64,000 nt of DNA from Lachnospiraceae bacterium (GCA_021628825.1 JAJXRY010000001.1:1240001-1304000), one strand, 5' to 3'. Counted from the stretch's first letter, positions 31,236 through 44,183 are shown. Made by a program: numbers and translations. The notes: generated by a model from the sequence alone, not told the origin.

Positions 31236-31387
31236 GCATTGTGGGAATGTGTGTATAACTGGCTGTCTTATGGAGTTGTGGGTAACTCTGTTTGCAGAAT
31301 GTGGGAAAGCTGCACTTTAGCTTTTCCATGTTCTGTGAATAGAGTTATCCATGATTCCATAGCCTGTTATGCACATTTCCACAATGC
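31236..31387. repeat. 152-bp foldback (long imperfect palindrome)
   Basis: The sequence from GCATTGTGGGAATGTG reads back as its own near-complement ending CACATTTCCACAATGC. Arms of about 73 bases carry scattered mismatches around a short centre near 31312. Inner arm pieces GGGTAACTCT and AGAGTTATCC show the pairing clearly. There is no T run after it and no ORF spans it convincingly, so it looks like a MITE-like or other foldback element rather than a terminator. Confidence 0.75.
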
Positions 31388-31477
31388 TTGTCTTTTGGTC
31401 TTTGTTTTCTTTGGTTCGGAATAGTTTGGTGCTGGCGGTCTATCTCTTGTTTTCGGTTGCTTGCTTCTTTACCGTAC

Positions 31478-31834
31478 ATGAGCATTATCTCCGGGGATGC
31501 AGCAGCAGATCACAATATAAACCATTCTTATCATACCTTCGTCCTTTCTACCATAAAAGGGATATTAAAAAAGTCTTCCAACACTGTCGTATTGGAAGAC
31601 CATACAAATGCAGAAGATATTATACTTAACTTTATTACCTACGAAAAACCGGTTGTTCTCTCTGCCGGGGAAATCTCCATCGGAGAAGCGGTTGCCTCCT
31701 TCGAAGGTGCGAGTCTGCTTACCATAGAGACTTTGCCTATTACGGATGCACGGCTCAAAACAGCATGGGATCATGATCTGTACCGGATCCGGCTGAAAAG
31801 TGATAGCAGCGATTTCCGGGTGTCTGTCCAGTAG
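31478..31834 (+). CDS. Unrecognised ORF, possibly a gene remnant
   Basis: About 118 codons with a coding-like composition: NTVVLEDHTNAEDIILNFI, then KPVVLSAGEISIGEAVASFE, then LLTIETLPITDARLKTAWDH. It is acidic and has no signal peptide or membrane segment. There is no clear ribosome binding site before the ATG at 31478, and the open frame extends upstream to 31388 into the foldback edge. It is convergent with the diguanylate cyclase gene, 13 bases apart. I do not recognise a family. Confidence 0.4.
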   Translation: MSIISGDAAADHNINHSYHTFVLSTIKGILKKSSNTVVLEDHTNAEDIILNFITYEKPVVLSAGEISIGEAVASFEGASLLTIETLPITDARLKTAWDHDLYRIRLKSDSSDFRVSVQ

Positions 31835-31847
31835 AAAGATTTCGGGA

Positions 31848-33129
31848 TTATCTTACGGAATGTTTATTCTTATACATTTCATCATCAGCCCGTTTTATTG
31901 TATCCTCCAGAGCTTCTCCCGTCTTGCGAAAGGCTCCGCCGATTGCAAGGCGGCAGCAAAACTCTGCCGTTACATCCGATAAATTTCCTCTCTCATCTGT
32001 CCGCATCATATTTACCAGTTCCTGCACTTTTTGTTCTGTACAGTCTTTTACCAGCATTACGAATTCATCACCGCCGATCCGGAAACCGCTTGCCTGTTCC
32101 GAAAGATACCCACGGATGAACTCTGCCGCTTTCAAAATTACAGCATCACCCCTTTTTCGTGTCCGAAGGTGTCATTCATTTTCTTCAGGTTATCAATGTC
32201 GAAATACAGTACACCGATGGTGCCATCTTCCTGCAGTTCCCTTTAGCTGTTCTTTTGTAATGCCGCTTGTTATAGAGCTGTGTCATGCTGTCATGATTGC
32301 TGTTCCAGTCCGCAATAGCCAGCTGGGAACTGGATGCAATGATATCATGCTCCATCTTCTTCATAGACTCACACAACCGTTCCAGTTCATCTCCAGTTTT
32401 AATATTTATCCGGCTGATAGGGGATTCCCTGTCGTCCCGCAAAATCGTACCGGAATAGCTGGAAGCAGCTTTGGACATAGCATTTAACGGTCCCAACACA
32501 TTGTGCTGCATGAACCAGATCATAAAAATTCCAAAAAGTACGGTGATCGATGTAACAACGATCGTAATATACCCTAAATAGGTCAGCTGTTCCATTCTGA
32601 CATTTTCCGTGGAGATCCCTACAATAATGTAGGCAACCGGAATATTGTAGGAGGAATTCAGTGGAATATAATAATCACTTCTTCCGTTATATTCCAATGG
32701 TTCTATTTCCTCACATGCCATCAGTTCATCCTTTACGGAATCCTGTATTTCATCATAAGGGCGGATATCCCCCAAAAAGGCTCCGTTTTCTGTCAGATCC
32801 GTGTCATATACATAGCAGCCTCCACCATCCCTGAAATTGACCACACTGATCTGCAGTACATTTTCACTGGTGTTACAGTAGTCGATAAGTTTATTCCACA
32901 CTTCATAATAGGCTGTATTTCTCCGTCTGTCGTCGAGGTAGCCTGTCACGCTGTCTCCATCTACTACCAGCCTGCAGGTATTCGCCACTGTCTGCGCCAG
33001 GGAATCTGTATAGTCCCGGTTGACATTCATATAATTGACATAGTTTACAAAAATGAAACTTACATCCATAATGCATACTATGATAACAATAGCCAGAACG
33101 ATTTTTATAGTTTAATGAATTTTTTTCAT
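31848..33129 (-). CDS. Membrane-bound diguanylate cyclase, sensor-HAMP-GGDEF (frameshifts)
   Basis: About 427 residues. It makes c-di-GMP from two GTP. A first membrane helix (IVLAIVIIVCI) is followed by an extracellular sensor of about 150 residues with SVVNFRDGGGCYVYDTD and YYIPLNSSYNIPVAYIIVG, Cache-like in pattern. A second helix (ITIVVTSITVLFGIFMIWFM) and a HAMP linker precede the GGDEF domain: SMTQLYNKRHY, FDIDNLKKMNDTFGHEKG and the canonical RIGGDEFV. Corrections are needed after the start and near 32.14 and 32.24 kb. A sugar-binding lipoprotein gene ends 16 bases upstream and probably feeds this sensor. Confidence 0.82.
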
Positions 33130-33145
33130 TTGTAATCCTCGGAAA

Positions 33146-34173
33146 TCAATACTTTCTCTGATCTATATAGTCGGCTGCATTTTCATAGGTATAGATATTT
33201 TCCTCGGTGTTATATATTTTTTCCACCTCTCTGCCAGCTTCCAGTTCTTCAATGACCTTCTCCACTGTGGATGCCAGTAGCGGATTACATTCCACAGACG
33301 CATGTAATTTTCCGGCGATCATATTTTCAAAGCTTTCGTGTAAGGCATCGAAGGAGATCATAATAATGTCTCCTTTGGGCCCATAACTCATTCCGTTCCG
33401 GTCCAGCGCCTTCATTGCACCAAATATCATGTTATCGTTTTCCGAAATGATCACATCAATATCTTTCACTTTGCCTTCGCTGAGAAGGTCTTCCATATAG
33501 GTCTGCCCTTCCCCCTGGGTAAAGTTGGCACAGCCTCTGTTAACGATCATCCAGTTCGGATGTGCTTCCACTCCCTGTAAAATGCCGTCCGTTCTTCCGA
33601 TGGCTGCAGTGGCACCTTCTGTTCCTTCCAGCAAGACGATATTAATCTGTTCCTCTTCCCGTCCCTGCTCCGTTAAATATTGTTCCAGCCACTCTACCGC
33701 TTTATGACCTTCTTCTTCAAAATCTGAACCGATCCAGGATACATATTCATCTTCATCCACCGAAATCCTACGATCCGCTACGATCACCGGAATTCCCGCT
33801 TCCTTTGCGGCATGTACAGCATCCTCCCATCCAGTCTCTACGATGGGCTGCAGGATAATGTAGTCTACCTCCTGCTGGATCAGATCGTACATCGCTTTTA
33901 CCTGACGGTCAGAACTGGAATTGCCGTCAATGTAGATCAGATCATATCCTCTTTCCTTTGTAAAGGTGTTCAGATAATCATTCGTGTTGGCATCTCTCCA
34001 GTCAGACTCTTTTCCCGTCTGGATCATCCCCACCCGGATGAGGCCATCATTATACCTCGGTGCTGCTCCCCGGATCAGTTCCTGCGGTTTATCGGCATGT
34101 TCCGCTCCACAGCCGATCAGCCCCAGACAAAAGCATCAGAACGCAAGTCACAGCGATTATTTTTCTTCTTCAT
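33146..34173 (-). CDS. Sugar-binding (periplasmic-binding-protein type) lipoprotein (two frameshifts)
   Basis: About 341 residues. The restored N-terminus MKKKIIAVTCVLMLLSGLIG, followed by Cys, is a lipoprotein signal with lipobox. The body is a type 1 periplasmic binding fold of the YtfQ/RbsB kind: DLIYIDGNSSSDRQVKAMYD, VDYIILQPIVETGW, GIPVIVADRRI and IISENDNMIFGAMKA. Corrections are AAAAA near 34156 and GGGG near 34124. No ABC permease or ATPase gene is nearby. The next gene is a membrane diguanylate cyclase, so a sensing rather than transport role is likely. The ligand is probably a sugar, by family. Confidence 0.82.
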
Positions 34174-34562
34174 GCAACCACCCCTGGTTCTTTATTTATC
34201 ATTCGTTTTTTTCTGTTATTTTTCTCTTTTCCGGACTCTGTTCTCTTAATTTTAATAGTACCATTTTCCTGTATAGAGTGCAAGCCATCACCGGTAGTTC
34301 GTAAAAAAATAATTTTTACGTATTTTTTTGCTGTATTTTTTTAAAGTGCATGATTTGTATAATTTCGATAATTGTAGTATGCCGTAATGAGAGAAAATTT
34401 CGTGACGTATCACGTTCAACATGCACTACAAGAAAGAGGTTATTCAAGAATCTTTCCCTGATATTCTATGACAAAATCTAACTCTCCCTGCTTTTTTTAC
34501 TATTAAAAGAACAAACACTTTTTCCGTGTGAGTCCTATCCCTTTATATTGTTATTTGTAACT
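34174..34562. other. AT-rich intergenic region inside the element
   Basis: Homopolymer-rich sequence upstream of the lipoprotein gene. It must contain the promoter of the lipoprotein-cyclase pair, but I cannot point to a convincing -35/-10. No ORF or RNA gene is seen. Confidence 0.45.
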
Positions 34563-35028
34563 TTATTCTTCTAATTTCTTTTGTTGTAAAGATACCAGAT
34601 AATCGTCTACTCCTTTGACATTTTCAGCCCAGTTTCCTTCTGCGTCCGTATCCCAAGTAAGCGTCTTACCAGTTAATCCTACTTCTTTGCAGATCTGTGC
34701 CAGCTTGTTGCACCCTTTGTCTATGTTGTCACGCTTTATCTGCTTTTTACTGCATGGAATCTTTTCATGTTTCCAGTCCTTATTGATGCAAGGACATTCC
34801 CTGCATTTTTCGCTGTAATCGCCGTGACAGACCGTGGCTAAAAGCTTATCCATGTCATAGGCTTCGTATACGAAAGTAGTTCCCTGGTTCTTCATTTCCT
34901 TAAGAACCGGCAACAGATTCAGTGACTGGTTCACCCCGGGCACACAAAGAAACGTCCTGCCGGAGAGCGCATGCGCAAGATCTCCCTTTAAGGGTCCTTC
35001 TGTCACAAACAACAGGTCATTACCTCTG
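34563..35028 (-). pseudogene. C-terminal part of a DUF3854/Toprim-like mobile-element protein
   Basis: Reads VTEGPLKGDLAHALSGRTFL then CVPGVNQ, followed by a Cys-rich segment (CHGDYSEKCRECPCINKDW). The VTEGPLKGD block resembles the Toprim-like DUF3854 domain of proteins encoded on integrative elements, thought to act in replication. The open frame enters without a start codon at about 35028, where the opposing integrase fragment also begins, so the N-terminus has been lost. Confidence 0.5.
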
Positions 35029-35438
35029 GTGCCTCAGTTGGAAGAACTACTTGTTAAGCTTCTACGTAATCAGCAGCTTAATGCAAAAACTGTTTGGTGA
35101 TTCCTATAACAAGGAGTTCAGAGAATATATCAATGTAGATCCTATGGGGAATTTAATTAAGCCGAATTTTTGTCACACAGCACTTTAGGCTTGTCTGTGA
35201 CAAAAATGAGCTGAAGCATATCAGATTCCAAGATTTACGCCATAGCTGTGCTACGCTTTTATATGACAGCGGTATAGACCTGAAAGCAATTCAGGAATGG
35301 CTGGGACACAGTAATATTTCCACCACCATGAATATCTATGCTCATCTGAACTATAAGAACAAGGTTATATCCGCAAATGCGATAGCCGGAATTATACCAA
35401 ATTACAAAGAAAAAGAACCCCGAGCAGCAGCAAACTAA
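35028..35438 (+). pseudogene. Tyrosine recombinase (integrase), C-terminal fragment
   Basis: After shortening runs near 35086 and 35169, the sequence reads FRLVCDKNELKHIRFQDLRH, then SCATLLYDSGIDLKAIQEWL, then GHSNISTTMNIYAHL. This supplies the HxxR-type arginine, the LGH histidine and the nucleophilic tyrosine of the catalytic domain. The N-terminal DNA-binding domain and the first catalytic arginine are absent, so it is inactive as it stands. It ends 25 bases from the 3' end of the intact tRNA-Leu, the usual position of an integrase beside its attachment site. Confidence 0.78.
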
Positions 35439-35452
35439 CCGGGATTCTTCCT
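35408..35452 (-). terminator. Probable terminator of the intact tRNA-Leu
   Basis: AGAATCCCGG and CGGGGTTCTT arms followed by TTTC on the minus strand. It overlaps the last codons of the integrase fragment. Confidence 0.6.
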
Positions 35453-35462
35453 CATGCCATAC

Positions 35463-35546
35463 TGCTGGTGGCCGGACTTGAACCGGCACGGGATTGCTCC
35501 CGAGGGATTTTAAGTCCCTTGCGTCTGCCTATTCCGCCACACCAGC
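35463..35546 (-). tRNA. tRNA-Leu (anticodon TAA), intact copy carried by the element
   Basis: 84 nt. Acceptor GCTGGTG/CACCAGC, anticodon stem AGGGA/TCCCT around CTTAAAA, a long variable arm CGGGAGCAATCCCG and T arm GGTTCAAGTCC. It differs from the split copy in one acceptor base pair and in the variable arm, so it is not a simple duplication. It lies inside the right boundary of the element and can replace the disrupted gene. Confidence 0.93.
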
Positions 35547-35691
35547 ATGGTGTGTATATACATCAATCGGAGGGGTTTTCCCTGATATTTGGAGGGATAT
35601 TTCCGATGGATGAACAACTTAATATTTTTTGATTTTTCTGGAAAGCCAGTAAAATCAGGGGTTTGCACGATATCGTGTGGGATATACGTGT

Positions 35692-35734
35692 GGGATTTTA
35701 AGTCCCTTGCGTCTGCCTATTCCGCCACACCTGC
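35692..35734 (-). pseudogene. 5' half of the split tRNA-Leu(UAA), right end of the mobile element
   Basis: Holds GCAGGTG (5' acceptor strand), the D arm and the 5' side of the anticodon arm, ending in GGGACTTAAAATCCC. Joined to 27968-28023 it gives a perfect tRNA-Leu cloverleaf. CGTGTGGGAT is repeated just inside the boundary, next to the 12-base palindrome CACGATATCGTG at 35668-35679. Confidence 0.88.
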
Positions 35735-35763
35735 AGACGCATCACCAATATATTATTGATGAA

Positions 35764-35836
35764 TGGGACCTATAGGGCTCGAACCTATGACCCTCTGCTT
35801 GTAAGGCAGATGCTCTCCCAGCTGAGCTAAGATCCC
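35764..35836 (-). tRNA. tRNA-Val (anticodon TAC)
   Basis: 73 nt. Acceptor GGGATCT/AGGTCCC with one G-U pair, anticodon loop CTTACAA, T arm AGGTTCGAGCC. First of six tRNA genes between the element and the 23S gene. Confidence 0.93.
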
Positions 35837-36052
35837 TCGTGTATGATAGAGCATAGCGGATCGGGTATTGACTTAAGTCGTTGAATGCCTGCATTCATAA
35901 GACTTGAGACAATAGCTGATACATTAGGCTGTGAACACGGAATGACAAATCTCTGATTTGGCATACTGCAATTCACACCGCTATGCGACAATCCATAACA
36001 ATGCTCACTTAAAAAATCATGAGAAACACGTTCTACGCATTTCTCAATCAAA

Positions 36053-36126
36053 CGACCCGGATGGGGTTCGAACCCACGACCTCCGCCGTGACAGGGCGGC
36101 GCTCTAACCAGCTGAGCCACCAGGCC
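36053..36126 (-). tRNA. tRNA-Asp (anticodon GTC)
   Basis: 74 nt. Acceptor GGCCTGG/CCGGGTC with G-U pairs, anticodon stem CCGCC with loop CTGTCAC, T arm GGGTTCGAACCC. The 216 bases before tRNA-Val contain inverted repeats, including GAGCATAGCGG near 35850 and its complement near 35981. Confidence 0.93.
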
Positions 36127-36148
36127 AAAATAAATATTTAATTGAAAA

Positions 36149-36222
36149 TGGACCTTCAGGGACTCGAACCCAGGACCGACCGGTTATGAGCCGGTTGCTC
36201 TAACCAACTGAGCTAAAGGTCC
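36149..36222 (-). tRNA. tRNA with anticodon CAT (Met, or Ile read through lysidine)
   Basis: 74 nt. Acceptor GGACCTT/AAGGTCC, anticodon stem ACCGG with loop CTCATAA. It lacks the unpaired first acceptor base typical of initiator tRNA. The GGACCTTTAGCTCAGTTGG start resembles both Clostridia elongator Met and Bacillus Ile2 tRNAs, so the amino acid is not certain. Confidence 0.9.
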
Positions 36223-36255
36223 GCATACCTCTTGAGTCATACCTTTAAAAGGTAA

Positions 36256-36328
36256 AGCCGATGATCGGACTCGAACCGATAACCTGCTGATTACAAATCA
36301 GCTGCTCTGCCAATTGAGCCACATCGGC
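36256..36328 (-). tRNA. tRNA-Thr (anticodon TGT)
   Basis: 73 nt. Acceptor GCCGATG/CATCGGC, anticodon stem GCTGA/TCAGC with loop TTTGTAA, T arm CGGTTCGAGTCCG. Immediately upstream on the minus strand lie two degenerate copies of its 5' half. Confidence 0.93.
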
Positions 36329-36514
36329 ATATTATACAGCACAGCTGATTTGTAATCAGCCTGCTCTGCCTACAATTGTCTCATTGCATTCAACAATTGT
36401 CATGAATTGAGTCACATCGGCATATTACATAGCACAGCTGATTTGTAATCAGCCTGCTCTGCCTACAATTGTCTCATTGCATTCAATAATTGTCATGAAT
36501 TGAGCCACATTGGC
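36329..36514. repeat. Tandem 93-bp repeats derived from the tRNA-Thr 5' half
   Basis: Units 36329-36421 and 36422-36514 are nearly identical. Each contains the tRNA-Thr acceptor and D-arm words (CACATCGGC-like ends, CTGCTCTGCC) split by about 34 bases with ACAATTGT at both sides. Each also carries an anticodon-stem word in which the loop reads TTTGTAA on the opposite strand. The T arm is absent. A still weaker third copy may continue to about 36580. Confidence 0.72.
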
Positions 36515-36632
36515 ATACACCATATCGGCACGTATCATAGTTCAGATGATTTTCATTCGTAATCAGTCTGTTCCATTTAACACATATTATATCGTTCCAT
36601 TGACTGTGCGTCAACTTATAATATAACACGAG

Positions 36633-36704
36633 TGACTCCGACGGGAATCGAACCCGTGTTACCGCCGTGAAAGGGCGATGTCTTAACCGCTTGACCACGG
36701 AGCC
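36633..36704 (-). tRNA. tRNA-Glu (anticodon TTC)
   Basis: 72 nt. Acceptor GGCTCCG/CGGAGTC, anticodon stem CGCC/GGCG with loop CTTTCAC, T arm GGGTTCGATTCCC. Confidence 0.92.
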
Positions 36705-36737
36705 TTTCTCTCTTTCTTTCCCTGATACGGAAAAAAA

Positions 36738-36810
36738 CTCCCCGAGTAGAGGCTCGAACCTACAACAACTCGGTTAACAGCCGAGTGCTCTACCATTGAG
36801 CTATCGAGGA
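36738..36810 (-). tRNA. tRNA-Asn (anticodon GTT)
   Basis: 73 nt. Acceptor TCCTCGA/TCGGGGA with a G-U pair, anticodon stem CTCGG/CCGAG with loop CTGTTAA. Directly downstream of the 23S gene. Confidence 0.93.
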
Positions 36811-36872
36811 TTATGCTAAAGGTTTTGTTTATACCTTCAAAACCGATACCGAACCTTTTTACATCTATCTCC

Positions 36873-39757
<2,885 letters not shown>

Positions 39758-40004
39758 TTGTTATGATACACTACCTAGCGTAGTAATGCATCACCTCTTG
39801 CTTGCTTGTTGCTTTTAGATGTCTTGTCTCTATCTCCATGAAATATTTCCGGCTTCCATTTCTTTCCACCTTCCATATCTCGCATGGTTTGATTGATTCT
39901 TTGATTCGGTATTCGGTTTTCAAGGTACAAACAGCTTATTTTCTTAAGCTCCAGAGTCCCTCAGCACTTTCATAATCACTTATGTCTTTGCTTCCGTTCT
40001 CTGA

Positions 40005-40078
<74 letters not shown>

Positions 40079-40251
40079 CGGCTCATAAGCAAGTGCACAT
40101 CTGAGGAAACATGCCGCGGGGAAAGCTTGCTTTCCTTAGCGTCTGTTTCGGATGATGTATAAGCAGCGCAGCTGCGGGATGACAAATCTCTGATTTGGCA
40201 TACCAACACTTGCCAGCTTACCACTTACCAATGATATTTTCTTTTTTAAGT
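40079..40251 (-). other. rRNA operon spacer with hairpin words
   Basis: Contains AGCAAGTGCACATC near 40087, also present in the 5S-16S spacer near 40402, each followed by a complementary GATGTATAAGC. The hairpin sequence at 40179-40203 (CAAATC, TCT, GATTTG) recurs between tRNA-Val and tRNA-Asp at 35942-35966. These are probably processing stems. Confidence 0.55.
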
Positions 40252-40371
40252 AATCCGGCAACCACCTGCTTTCCCATATCGTCTCCAATATAGTATCATC
40301 GGCCGCTTAAGTCTTAACCATCGTGTTCGGGATGAGAACGGGTGTGTCCCTTAAGCGTATCGTCACCGGAA
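40252..40371 (-). rRNA. rrf: 5S ribosomal RNA, placed between 16S and 23S
   Basis: About 120 nt. Ends TCCGGT and GCCGGATTA pair to form helix I. The conserved loop CCCGTTCTCATCCCGAACAC is present near 40.33 kb. Its location upstream of 23S is unusual. Confidence 0.9.
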
Positions 40372-40557
40372 AAGTTCTATGAAATTTTCGTGTTGTCTTG
40401 AGCAAGTGCACATCGTAAAATCAAGGACTGGGAAAATTTATTTTCTCAGGACTTTGTTTTTCGATGTATAAGCGGTGCATACCGCGACCGAGAGGCTCTG
40501 CCTCGAGGTGCACTTCTCACCCTTAACAACAAAACAGCAATGTAACCCCTACTTTTT

Positions 40558-42109
<1,552 letters not shown>

Positions 42110-42436
42110 AAGTTGTCCTTAGCCTAAGTTAAACTTGGCTTCCGTTTCCTGCCTTGGAAGTTCTCTTTCAAGTCCTTCCTCGACTTGGATTTATGGTTTC
42201 GTTCTTCTGAAATTTCTTTTGAGTTTCATGAACTCTGTTCTAGAATTTTCAGGGTTGCATTGCTGTTTATTTGTCAAGGTACAAGCAAGGCCGGATTTTG
42301 TGCAATCATTTTTTTGAAAGCTCGCTTTCTTAAAAGCTGTTGTGCAAAGGACGATTGTGCGACAGCACTCAGCGAGCAGTGTTTTTTTCTGCGAGCTGTC
42401 CTTGCTTAATTTGCTGGCAATCCGGAGATCACCAAA

Positions 42437-42525
42437 CGGAGAAGGAGGGATTTGAACCCTCGCGCCGCTATTAACGACCTTCACCCTTTCCAGGGGTGTC
42501 CCTTCAGCCTCTTGGGTACTTCTCC
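42437..42525 (-). tRNA. tRNA-Ser (anticodon GGA)
   Basis: 89 nt with a long variable arm. Acceptor GGAGAAG/CTTCTCC, anticodon stem CACCC/GGGTG with loop CTGGAAA, T arm GGGTTCAAATCCC. Just upstream of the 16S gene. Confidence 0.93.
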
Positions 42526-42596
42526 AAACTAAGCCGAAATAAAATAACTTTATTTAATTGCGAACACTTACGTGTCCGAGGAGAAGGTATCTCCAT

Positions 42597-42683
42597 CGGA
42601 GAGGGTGGGATTCGAACCCACGCGCCCTTGCGGACAAACGGTTTTTCAAGACCGCCTCGTCATGACCACTTCGATACCTCTCC
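42597..42683 (-). tRNA. tRNA-Ser (anticodon TGA), with one extra A beside the anticodon
   Basis: 87 nt with a long variable arm (TTTGTCCGCAAGGGCGC). Acceptor GGAGAGG/CCTCTCC. The anticodon arm reads GCGGTCTTGAAAAACCGT: five As where seven-base loop geometry needs four. This is probably another homopolymer miscall. TTGACA at 42739-42744 with TATATA near 42711 upstream may be the operon promoter. Confidence 0.88.
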
Positions 42684-42793
42684 AAGCGAGCGTCTTTGTC
42701 AGGCGCAAGATATATACTACCAAAAGTTGAATTTTTAATGTCAATAATTATTTTTTTAGATTTTTTTATTTTTCATTTTTATTACGAAATTCG

Positions 42794-44183
42794 TCAAGAG
42801 CAGCTTTTTCCCTGCAGTGTAACCGGCTTAATCCATCTTCCCTGTATCATATATTTGCCCAAAATCACAAGTCTTATCAGTTCATCCGTATAAACGAAGG
42901 AAAATACCAATAAGAAAGGCAGGTTCCATACCATTCCTGCAAGCCAGGTTGCCGGGACACTGACCACATACAGGCAGATAATCTCAACCACGGTTCCAAA
43001 CACCGCTTCCCCACCTGCCCGGAACGATTCGTTCATAATATAGTTACAGGTGCGCACGGTTCCGAAAAACAGATAAATCAGCATCATATACTTTCCATAT
43101 TGAAGCGCGGTCTCTCCCAGTCCGAAAAGGGTAAACAGCGGCCGGTTCACAAGAGTTCCTGTGAGGACGATAAGAAATGTCACCACCGGACAGACAAGTG
43201 CCGAATACTTCGCATAGGCATGTGCCTTATGCAGATCTCCTGCGCCAACCTTCTTTCCAACAGCCACTCCGGTAGCGCTTGCCAGTCCTCCGAAGAAAGC
43301 ATAAACAAATCCTTCGCAGACACGGAAGGCTGCCATGGCCGCAATCGCAGACTCATTCTGGTGACCGATTACGATATTAATCAGCATCTGTCCCACGCCA
43401 TAAAAGCAGTTCATTACATATAATAGGAAAGCACTTTGAAAGATATCCCTTTACAAAGATACCATTCATCCGGAAGATCCATTCCCCGCGCAGCTTCACG
43501 CAATCATTGGTCCGGTACAGATAAAAAAGTAAAATACCAAGATTTACCACACTGGAAACCAGTGTTCCGACTGCAGCTCCTGCGGCTCCCATCTGTGGCA
43601 TTCCAAAATGTCCATAAATGAGAATCCAATTGAGTATGAAATTGACAATAATTGCTGCGATCGATCCGATAAGCGGCTGACGAATCCGTTCCGTAGAACG
43701 CATCAGGGTGCTCACAATCACAATCACCACCTGTAACAGATAGGAAAATCCTACAATCCTCAGATATGGTGTTCCCAACACAATAATATTCTGCTTATCC
43801 GTATAGATCCCGAGCATAAATTCTGGGAAGAAAATACAGACAGCGGAAAAAATCACTGCTACAATGCTCATAAAAAGAAGGGATATTCCAAGCGTCCGGT
43901 TAATTCCTTCCTCATCCCTGGCACCCCAGTACTGGGAGAAAAACAGCACCGATCCACTGGCAAAGCCCCAGTAGCAGTTAAAATAAAGAGAACTGATCTG
44001 TGAACAGATTCCGACTGCCGCCACAGCAAGCTCTCCCTGACTTCCAATCATAATGGTATCTACCATACTTGCAGTAGTTCCCAATAGATTCTGAATGGCA
44101 ATTGGAAATGCGATTGCCATTACGACCTGAAAGAATTCCTTCCAGGTTACTTTCTCCTGTTTTGCTTTAACGATTGCTTTCAT
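42794..44183 (-). CDS. MATE family efflux transporter (one frameshift)
   Basis: About 462 residues, twelve membrane helices in two halves. FPIAIQNLLGTTASMVDTIM opens the first half. GSVLFFSQYWGARDEEGINR is the FxSQYWGAKD block of the NorM/MepA-like subgroup, and RPLIGSIAAIIVNFILNW lies at the end of the first half. The second half begins NELLLY(V)MNCFYGVGQML. Removing one T near 43429 joins the halves. It is a cation-coupled exporter of unknown substrate. Confidence 0.88.

Larger units (their letters stand above)
28024..35691. mobile_element. Decayed integrative element inserted in the anticodon arm of tRNA-Leu(UAA)
   Basis: Bounded by direct copies of the anticodon-arm sequence GGGATTTTAAGTCCC (28009-28023 with one extra T, and 35692-35706). 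The two flanks together form one complete tRNA-Leu. Inside are an integrase C-terminus and a complete second tRNA-Leu next to the right end, fragments of conjugative-element genes at both ends, and cargo genes for efflux and c-di-GMP signalling. TTTGGAGGGATATT occurs near each end (28172-28185 and 35588-35601), possibly integrase arm sites. Without an intact integrase it is probably no longer mobile by itself. Confidence 0.82.

Noticed and set aside
31236..31387. Replication origin or DnaA boxes, from the TTATCCAT and GTGTATAAC words
   Set aside because: The words come from the palindrome arms, are not a DnaA-box cluster, and no dnaA, dnaN or parAB gene is nearby.
35463..35546. Intact tRNA-Leu as the original target rebuilt by the element
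   Set aside because: Its acceptor pair does not match the 3' half at 27968, while the 5' half at 35692-35734 matches it exactly.
36329..36514. Possible CRISPR array because of tandem repeats
   Set aside because: Only two units, contiguous with no unique spacers, and clearly derived from the neighbouring tRNA-Thr.
42272..42277. TTGACA upstream of 16S as an rRNA promoter
   Set aside because: No acceptable -10 hexamer follows at 16-18 bases; transcription may start upstream of the tRNA-Ser genes instead.
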